From the NCBI GenBank assembly GCA_902495085.1, contig CABUWA010000058.1, positions 1-11,144 on the forward strand: 11,144 nt of DNA. Reading direction: 5' to 3'. The position numbers were made by a program, and so were the translations under genes. The notes under the pieces are model-generated. The model saw only the letters and a list, made by a program, of their open reading frames with translations, had not been told where the DNA came from and made no database searches. The first letter of the stretch is position 1. Every line of letters begins with the position of its first letter. The stretch is from an uncultured Collinsella sp. GTDB lineage: Bacteria; Actinomycetota; Coriobacteriia; Coriobacteriales; Coriobacteriaceae. Shown one piece after another: positions 7,533 to 11,144 of the stretch.

Positions 7533-7625
7533 ATGAACGACAATCCCCTGATCGGCTTTATCATCATCGTTTTGGCCATGCTTGTCGGCTATGCGATCAA
7601 CGTGATCCACCGCCGGAAGAAGTAA
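7533..7625 (+). CDS. Small single-span membrane protein (30 residues)
   Basis: A short reading frame starts at an ATG preceded by a perfect AGGAGG (7522-7527) at 5 bases spacing. That site overlaps the TAG stop of the lipid kinase gene (7521-7523), so translation is probably coupled. The product has a short polar start (MNDNPL), a hydrophobic stretch at residues 7-25 (IGFIIIVLAMLVGYAINVI) and a basic end (HRRKK), as expected for one membrane helix with a cytoplasmic C-terminus. I do not recognise the family. Its position suggests a partner or regulator of the kinase at the membrane, but that is inference. Confidence 0.72.
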   Translation: MNDNPLIGFIIIVLAMLVGYAINVIHRRKK

Positions 7626-7660
7626 TTCCACATTGGTATGATATTCATCCAATTATCGTC

Positions 7661-7697
7661 TCCCCTGCTGTTTATGCATTTGCCAAACAGCGGGGGA
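7661..7697 (+). terminator. Terminator hairpin after the lipid kinase unit
   Basis: TCCCCTGCTGTTT (7661-7673) pairs over 13 positions with AAACAGCGGGGGA (7685-7697), with one G-T wobble and an 11-base loop. It starts 35 bases after the small protein's stop. The following bases (TTCTCATTTC) are only moderately T-rich. Confidence 0.75.
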
Positions 7698-7752
7698 TTC
7701 TCATTTCAGGCATTCCCAGCTACTTTATTCGGCTACAGTAATTGCAGGGCGT

Positions 7753-7768
7753 CTTTATTAAAATAAAG
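7753..7768. promoter_or_regulatory. A/T inverted repeat over the -35 region of the C69 peptidase promoter
   Basis: CTTTATT (7753-7759) and AATAAAG (7762-7768) are perfect inverted copies separated by two bases. The repeat covers the proposed -35 hexamer, so it could be a repressor site. It could also be a chance product of A/T-rich promoter sequence. Confidence 0.35.
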
Positions 7769-7786
7769 CTACAAACTGAGTATAAT
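7758..7786 (+). promoter_or_regulatory. Promoter of the C69 peptidase gene
   Basis: A perfect TATAAT (7781-7786) lies 17 bases after TTAAAA (7758-7763), which matches four of six positions of TTGACA. The surrounding 100 bases are much richer in A/T than the genes on either side. Transcription would begin near 7793 and leave a leader of about 140 bases before the ATG at 7932. Confidence 0.65.
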
Positions 7787-7792
7787 TAACCG

Positions 7793-7931
7793 CTCATCGC
7801 ATATTTCATCACGCTTATCGAGTAAGTTTCTTTCATAGATGAATATTGTTTCTAGTTCGTTACGCTAATGAGGTGTCTTTATTGGCTGAAGCCCTCTGGC
7901 GACAGAGGGCTTTCGCACGCTGGGAGGGAAA
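7793..7931 (+). promoter_or_regulatory. Structured leader of the C69 peptidase mRNA
   Basis: This is the rest of the 306-base gap without a supported gene (7626-7931). An imperfect long-range stem joins ATATTTCATC (7801-7810) and GATGAATAT (7838-7846), enclosing a CTTA/TAAG hairpin (7814-7826). Near the start codon, AAGCCCTCT (7889-7897) pairs perfectly with AGAGGGCTT (7904-7912), followed by a short T-run: a small terminator-like hairpin 10 bases before the ribosome binding site GGGAGGG (7922-7928). The CCCTC of its left arm could also pair with the GAGGG of the ribosome binding site. No known riboswitch class was recognised. Confidence 0.45.
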
Positions 7932-9878
7932 ATGAGGAAAACTCACCCCGTCAACGCGCTCAAGAAGCTAGGCATAGGCCTCGCCTTTGGAGCTGCAACC
8001 ATCATGTCCATGCCGACCTCTGCGCTCGCCTGCACGCAGGTCTATATGGGCAACAAGCTGACGGCCGACGGTAATACGTACTACGGCCGTGCTGAGGACT
8101 ACCGCAAGCGTTACCTCAAGCACTTTGGCATCGAGCCTTCGTTTGGCCCTGGTCACACCTACAGCTCGGATGAGTCTGCATTCGTGTATACCTCGACCAA
8201 GACCTCGTATCGCTACACCTATGTGCGTGACCACCCCAGTCAGTGGGACGAGCGCTGGGATGCCTACTCCGAGGCTGGCATCAACGAGAAGGGTGTCTCC
8301 TGCTCCGCCACGCTGACCACCTACATGAATGCAGCCGCCAAGGCTGCGGACCCCCTGACCGATACTGGCATTGGCGAATATAGCTACGGCAGCGTAATCT
8401 TGGGCGAAAGCGCCACGGCACGTGAGGGTGTCGAGCTCCTCGGCAAGATCATCGACGACCAGGGCGCCTGCGGCAACGACCAGATTATCATCTCCGACAA
8501 CAATGAGACCTGGCTGTTCGCCGCACTTTCCGGCCATCAGTGGATCGCCATGAAGCTCACCGATGACATCGCCTCGCTTAACCCCAACATCGGCAACCTC
8601 AACTACAAGGTTGACCTCAACGACACCGAGAACTGCCTCCACTCCGAGGGCATCGAATCTATGCCCAAGGAGAAGGGCTTCGCCAAGTACTTCGATGATG
8701 GCCAGTTCGACGTTGCCCAGACCTACGGCGAGGAAATTAGCGAAAATGCCATGCACTCTTGGACACGTTATGTCCAGGGTCGCGCTTACTTCGATGCGCC
8801 GCTCACCGAGGGCACCGACTATAAGATCGTAAAGGACACGCGCGAAAACGCCCGCGCCACGACCGGCGCTCTGCCCTTCGAGGCACAGCCCCTGTTCTTC
8901 CAGCCTGGCAAATCCAACTGGAACACCTTTGAGATGATCCGCGCGTTTGGCAACCGCGGCGAGAAGGCCCCGGGCCTCAACGCCAACACCGACGGCGCCT
9001 ACGCCATCGGTACCGAAAGCAACAGCGAGATCAACCTCTTCCAGATTCGCGATGGCCTCGATCCCGAGGTCGCAACCATCCAATGGGAAATGCTCTCCCG
9101 CGCCGCGTACTCCGTCGCCATCCCCTTCTACTCCGCACTGCTCACCGAGGTTAGCCCGTATTTCAGCGACCAGACCGTCTCCTACGATCACTGCAAAGAG
9201 ACGGACATCGTAAACAACGAAGAACCCGAGAACTCCATCAATTACGTCCTCATGGACATCAGCTCCCTCTGCTTCGAGCATCCCGAGCTGCTCGGCGTCA
9301 ACGTCCGCACCTACCTCGACGCCCTCCAGAACGAGCTCGTCGAGCAGAACTTGGAAGTCGACGAGGTCATGCAGGCCACCGAGGGCACCGAGGCCCGTAC
9401 CGCCCTGGCAAACAAGGCCGGCAATGCTGCCACCGAGAACACCTACGTCAAGTGCAAGGCCTTGCTCCAGGAGATGCGCGCCTATCTGAAGGCTGAGAAC
9501 TTCGACCAGCCCTTCACCCCGAGCGACCTGAACACCGAGACCAACGGCCTCAAGGTGTCCATCACCTACGCCAAGGATGCTCTTGCCACCGATCCGGTCA
9601 CCCCGGATCAGCCCGGCACTCCTGAGCAGCCCGGCACTCCCGAGCAGCCCGCTAAGCCTGAGCAGCCGGCTAAGCCCGAGCAGCCGGCCGCCAAGCCTGA
9701 GAAGCCTGGCAAGTCCGACACCACGACCACGGTAACCACCAACAAGACGAACACCAAGGGCGGCCTGCCCACCACTGGCGATCGTTTTGATGGCCGCATG
9801 GTGGCCGCATTCGCCATCGCTGGCGTTGCCGTCATCTCCGCGGGCGGTTACTTCCTCTACCGTCGCAATAAGGAATAA
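7932..9878 (+). CDS. Secreted, LPXTG-anchored C69-family dipeptidase
   Basis: A 648-residue surface peptidase of the C69 (PepD-like) Ntn-hydrolase family, which cleaves dipeptides and other short peptides. A signal peptide spans residues 1-33: a basic start, a hydrophobic core, then ALA before Cys34. Cleavage after ALA would make Cys34 the N-terminal nucleophile, as this family requires; CTQVYMGNKLTADGNTYYGR matches the conserved C69 start. The catalytic domain runs to roughly residue 440 and a helical region follows. Residues 558-594 are six proline-rich hexapeptides (P-E-Q-P-A-K type), likely a wall-spanning stalk. The end is a sortase signal: LPTTG (612-616), a hydrophobic helix and the basic tail YRRNKE. 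GGGAGGG precedes the ATG. It is probably a monocistronic gene for extracellular peptide use. Confidence 0.94.
   Translation: MRKTHPVNALKKLGIGLAFGAATIMSMPTSALACTQVYMGNKLTADGNTYYGRAEDYRKRYLKHFGIEPSFGPGHTYSSDESAFVYTSTKTSYRYTYVRDHPSQWDERWDAYSEAGINEKGVSCSATLTTYMNAAAKAADPLTDTGIGEYSYGSVILGESATAREGVELLGKIIDDQGACGNDQIIISDNNETWLFAALSGHQWIAMKLTDDIASLNPNIGNLNYKVDLNDTENCLHSEGIESMPKEKGFAKYFDDGQFDVAQTYGEEISENAMHSWTRYVQGRAYFDAPLTEGTDYKIVKDTRENARATTGALPFEAQPLFFQPGKSNWNTFEMIRAFGNRGEKAPGLNANTDGAYAIGTESNSEINLFQIRDGLDPEVATIQWEMLSRAAYSVAIPFYSALLTEVSPYFSDQTVSYDHCKETDIVNNEEPENSINYVLMDISSLCFEHPELLGVNVRTYLDALQNELVEQNLEVDEVMQATEGTEARTALANKAGNAATENTYVKCKALLQEMRAYLKAENFDQPFTPSDLNTETNGLKVSITYAKDALATDPVTPDQPGTPEQPGTPEQPAKPEQPAKPEQPAAKPEKPGKSDTTTTVTTNKTNTKGGLPTTGDRFDGRMVAAFAIAGVAVISAGGYFLYRRNKE
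9603..9713 (+). repeat. 18-bp tandem repeat coding for the proline-rich stalk
   Basis: Six degenerate 18-bp units encode P-[D/E]-[Q/K]-P-[G/A]-[T/K] hexapeptides, with one extra Ala codon in the fifth unit. Such in-frame repeats near a sortase signal usually serve as a flexible spacer through the cell wall, and their copy number can vary between strains. Confidence 0.85.
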
Positions 9879-9885
9879 CGTCTTA

Positions 9886-9937
9886 GCTGAGCGGACAAGG
9901 CAGCAATGGCAGCCTCGCCCGCTCAGCCCGCTCTTTT
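9886..9937 (+). terminator. Terminator after the C69 peptidase gene
   Basis: GCTGAGCGG (9886-9894) pairs perfectly with CCGCTCAGC (9919-9927). An inner AGGC/GCCT pair (9898-9901 and 9912-9915) extends the structure. It starts 8 bases past the stop codon and is followed by CTCTTTTG, a short T-rich tract. Confidence 0.75.
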
Positions 9938-9941
9938 GACC

Positions 9942-9956
9942 GGCGGGAAACCCGCC
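9942..9956. repeat. Short GC hairpin
   Basis: GGCGGG (9942-9947) and CCCGCC (9951-9956) pair perfectly around AAA. It follows the peptidase terminator and is followed by TGAAATCTTTT, so it could act as a second, backup terminator on the plus strand. Confidence 0.5.
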
Positions 9957-9957
9957 T

Positions 9958-9980
9958 GAAATCTTTTCAAAAAAGATTTC
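9958..9980. promoter_or_regulatory. Perfect 10-bp inverted repeat before the trp leader promoter
   Basis: GAAATCTTTT (9958-9967) and AAAAGATTTC (9971-9980) are perfect inverted copies with a 3-base centre. The right arm reaches the place where the -35 contact of the next promoter would lie, so it is a candidate operator. As an A/T-only stem it would be a weak RNA hairpin. Confidence 0.45.
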
Positions 9981-9998
9981 CCCGCACACACTTCGCTG

Positions 9999-10007
9999 TG
10001 CTATAGT
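9999..10007 (+). promoter_or_regulatory. Extended -10 promoter of the trp leader
   Basis: TG-C-TATAGT (9999-10007) is a full extended -10 element. The -35 region is poor (TTTCCC or TTCCCC near 9977-9983), which is usual for extended -10 promoters. Transcription would start near 10014, giving a leader RNA of about 52 bases before the leader peptide start. Confidence 0.65.
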
Positions 10008-10065
10008 GCAGCGCAACAGCAACTAGGTGCGACCGCGCCATGGCATCACGAAAGGAGCCACCGAC

Positions 10066-10134
10066 ATGAAGAACACGATGACGTCTCTCAACAACTGGTG
10101 GTGGCGTGATGCGAATACGATCGGTCGACAGTGA
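10066..10134 (+). CDS. trpL: Tryptophan leader peptide (Trp-Trp-Trp)
   Basis: A 22-residue reading frame starts at ATG 10066, with AAAGGAG (10051-10057) 8 bases upstream. It contains three consecutive Trp codons at 10096-10104 (context Asn-Asn-Trp-Trp-Trp-Arg) and ends at TGA 10132-10134. Three adjacent rare-amino-acid codons in a short frame just before an intrinsic terminator is the hallmark of ribosome-mediated attenuation: the ribosome stalls on these codons when charged tRNA-Trp is scarce, changing how the leader RNA folds. The peptide itself probably has no other role. The downstream gene looks like a tryptophan transporter, which fits the codon choice. Confidence 0.88.
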   Translation: MKNTMTSLNNWWWRDANTIGRQ

Positions 10135-10201
10135 GTCCCTCACGCCTGTTTTTGCGCTCTAGGTGATTGGAAGGCCTCCGGTTTCGACCGGGGGCCTTTT
10201 T
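10103..10201 (+). promoter_or_regulatory. Transcription attenuator of the trp type
   Basis: Alternative pairings link the Trp codons to the terminator. GGCGTGA (10103-10109, beginning inside the third Trp codon) pairs perfectly with TCACGCC (10140-10146); a ribosome stalled on Trp would open this stem. The freed TCACGCC segment can pair imperfectly with AGGTGATTGG (10161-10170) next to the terminator. CGGTCGA (10122-10128) is also a perfect complement of TCGACCG (10184-10190) in the terminator loop and 3' arm. A small hairpin GTGAG/CTCAC (10131-10135 and 10139-10143) is a further alternative. Which pairing is the real antiterminator is not settled from inspection. Confidence 0.75.
10171..10201 (+). 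terminator. Intrinsic terminator inside the trp leader
   Basis: AAGGCCTCCGGT (10171-10182) pairs with ACCGGGGGCCTT (10187-10198) over 12 bp with one wobble and a UUCG tetraloop, then a run of five Ts (10197-10201). It lies 36 bases after the leader peptide stop and 78 bases before the transporter start, the position expected of an attenuator terminator. Confidence 0.92.
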
Positions 10202-10278
10202 CTATCTCGAGCCCAATCGCATTCGCATCACGCGCCTCCGCTTTTCTCTTGCACTCCCATTCCGAAAGGATTTTCACC

Positions 10279-10851
10279 ATGTCTCAGAACACCACCGCCA
10301 CCCAGCCCCGCACCGTCCAGACCGCCGACCGTGGCAAACTCGATGTCCGCGCCCTCGTCCTGCTTGCCATCCTGCTCGCCGCCGGCTTCATCCTCAACTT
10401 CACCGTCGGCAAGGCCATCTCGGGCATCTCGGGCGGCATGATCAGCCCCGAGTTCATCATCTCGGCCTTCTGCCTCACCATCCTGGTCGTTCGCCCCAAC
10501 ATCGGCCAGGCGCTCGTCATTGGCCTCATCTCGGCTGCCGTGATCCAGATCACCACCACTTCGCCGTTCGTCGATTTTGCCGCCGAGGGCATCGCCGCCA
10601 TGCTCATGGCCGGCATCGTCAACGCCGCCGGCAAGAACGGTCAGGTCAAGCCTGCCATCGCCATTGTCGCAACCTTCCTGACCACCTTTGTCTCCGGCGT
10701 CATCTTCATGGTCATCAAGATGGCCATGCTCGGCGTGGTCGGCGAGCTCGCCGCCGCCATGCTGCCCGTCGTCGCCATGACCGCCGTCTTTAACGCCATT
10801 CTGGTCGGCGCCCTCTATCTGCCCATCCAGAAGGCCCTGAAGCTCAACTAA
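10279..10851 (+). CDS. trpP: Probable tryptophan transporter, TrpP-like
   Basis: A 190-residue membrane protein with about six hydrophobic helices (near 25-44, 57-72, 75-94, 101-117, 124-152 and 158-182). The layout, the SGGMISPEF segment after helix 1 and the RPNIGQALVIGLISA segment resemble the TrpP family known from Bacillus, a small tryptophan uptake protein. The polar N-terminal tail of about 24 residues seems longer than in Bacillus. AAAGGA (10265-10270) sits 8 bases before the ATG; an in-frame TTG at 10249 is not needed. The strongest functional argument is the Trp-codon attenuator directly upstream, which predicts expression when tRNA-Trp charging is low. An ECF-type S-component for a related compound is the main alternative, since such proteins share size and helix number. 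Confidence 0.74.
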   Translation: MSQNTTATQPRTVQTADRGKLDVRALVLLAILLAAGFILNFTVGKAISGISGGMISPEFIISAFCLTILVVRPNIGQALVIGLISAAVIQITTTSPFVDFAAEGIAAMLMAGIVNAAGKNGQVKPAIAIVATFLTTFVSGVIFMVIKMAMLGVVGELAAAMLPVVAMTAVFNAILVGALYLPIQKALKLN

Positions 10852-10857
10852 CCCGCT

Positions 10858-10958
10858 CGGCTTTACGAGCCACCCCATCTTGGCGTTCATTCGTCGCTCG
10901 CGTACCCAAGTACGCTTCGCTCCTCTTTCGCGCCAACCTGGGGCCCCTCGTAAAGCCG
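10858..10958. repeat. 101-bp nested palindrome (REP/MITE-like)
   Basis: Four nested perfect pairings share one centre: CGGCTTTACGAG (10858-10869) with CTCGTAAAGCCG (10947-10958); CCCCA (10873-10877) with TGGGG (10939-10943); TTGGCG (10880-10885) with CGCCAA (10931-10936); and GCGTAC (10900-10905) with GTACGC (10910-10915). Between the last two lie unpaired pyrimidine-rich stretches of 14 and 15 bases. The element starts 7 bases after the trpP stop. It lacks a U-run, so it looks more like a dispersed intergenic repeat or an mRNA-end stabiliser than a plain terminator. Whether copies exist elsewhere cannot be seen here. Confidence 0.7.
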
Positions 10959-10977
10959 TCTCCGTGCTTCACCACCA

Positions 10978-11016
10978 AAGACCGTCCCAAACAACGAGCT
11001 TTTTTGGGACGGTCTT
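10978..11016. terminator. Strong 14-bp-stem terminator-like hairpin
   Basis: AAGACCGTCCCAAA (10978-10991) and TTTGGGACGGTCTT (11003-11016) pair perfectly, with an 11-base loop rich in T. It is the first strong hairpin after trpP outside the nested palindrome and probably ends that transcript. The ends of the stem (AAGAC...GTCTT) give short T-runs on both strands, so it may work in both directions. Confidence 0.65.
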
Positions 11017-11144
11017 AAACAACTGGTCATTTAAGAACGTCCATTACAGTCGAAATTGTCAGCCCGGGACCGTCTCGGGCTACGATTGAGGCGCGCCCAG
11101 AACGGGCCGCCGACCGGGCGCCCGCGCACGGCCGAACGTCCCTG
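11017..11144. other. Gene-free right end with one short hairpin
   Basis: No gene is supported here. AGCCCG (11061-11066) and CGGGCT (11076-11081) form a 6-bp hairpin whose loop repeats the GACCGTC seen in the 10978-11016 stem. The last 55 bases are very GC-rich and open on the minus strand in several frames, so the end of a minus-strand gene could enter here, but no frame has recognisable family features. Confidence 0.4.

Noticed and set aside
7839..7868. Nine-codon frame in the C69 peptidase leader that might be a second leader peptide
   Set aside because: No ribosome binding site, no run of one amino acid, and no strong terminator controlled by it.
7968..10022. Very long open frame on the minus strand opposite the C69 peptidase
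   Set aside because: It is the mirror of a well-supported gene in GC-rich DNA, its translation is low-complexity Gly/Val/Leu without family features, and it crosses the peptidase terminator and the trp promoter.
10014..10030. AACTAG-containing stretch reminiscent of a TrpR half-site
   Set aside because: Only one half-site is present with no inverted partner, so an operator cannot be claimed.
10024..10037. Stretch resembling the T-box consensus (TAGGTGCGACCGCG) before the trp leader peptide
   Set aside because: The best promoter starts transcription at about 10014, leaving no room for the T-box stem I and specifier loop. The motif also has mismatches, and no terminator follows at the usual place. 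The leader peptide explains the region better.
10228..10890. Minus-strand frame opposite trpP that begins inside the nested palindrome
   Set aside because: Its composition is Asp/Gly-rich shadow sequence, and its start lies in the palindrome; the plus strand encodes a clear membrane protein.

Overview
The window looks like chromosomal DNA from a high-GC Gram-positive bacterium. The best guess is the class Coriobacteriia (Collinsella-like). This is an inference from the GC-rich coding style, the LPXTG-type surface protein, AGGAGG-like ribosome binding sites and the mix of gene families; I could not run a taxonomic search. No rRNA, tRNA, CRISPR array, transposase or phage gene was seen.

Left part (1-6507), all genes on the minus strand. 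Reading in the direction of transcription: ribonuclease D (rnd), a YugP-type membrane zinc metallopeptidase, exodeoxyribonuclease VII large and small subunits (xseA, xseB), a HinT-like histidine-triad nucleotide hydrolase, a LysR-type regulator and an MFS exporter-like transporter. The first five are ordinary housekeeping functions. The LysR-MFS pair at 132-2302 is visibly poorer in G+C and is probably an accessory regulator-transporter module. A possible start of another minus-strand gene lies at the extreme left edge.

Middle (6606-7625), plus strand, divergent from rnd: a diacylglycerol-kinase-family lipid kinase followed by a 30-residue single-membrane-span protein. The small protein's ribosome binding site overlaps the kinase stop codon. 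A strong hairpin closes this unit.

Right part (7626-10065): a good promoter and a structured leader precede a 648-residue C69-family (Ntn-hydrolase) dipeptidase. It is secreted so that its catalytic cysteine becomes the new N-terminus, and it is anchored by an LPTTG sortase signal after a proline-rich hexapeptide repeat.

The most notable system is at 9999-10851. An extended -10 promoter is followed by a 22-codon leader peptide with three consecutive Trp codons, a mutually exclusive hairpin region, a textbook intrinsic terminator (12-bp stem, UUCG loop, U-run) and then a six-helix membrane protein resembling the TrpP tryptophan transporter family. Together they read as a classical ribosome-mediated tryptophan attenuator controlling one uptake gene rather than a biosynthetic operon. 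Beyond it lie a 101-bp nested palindrome, a 14-bp-stem terminator-like hairpin and GC-rich sequence with no gene I can support.
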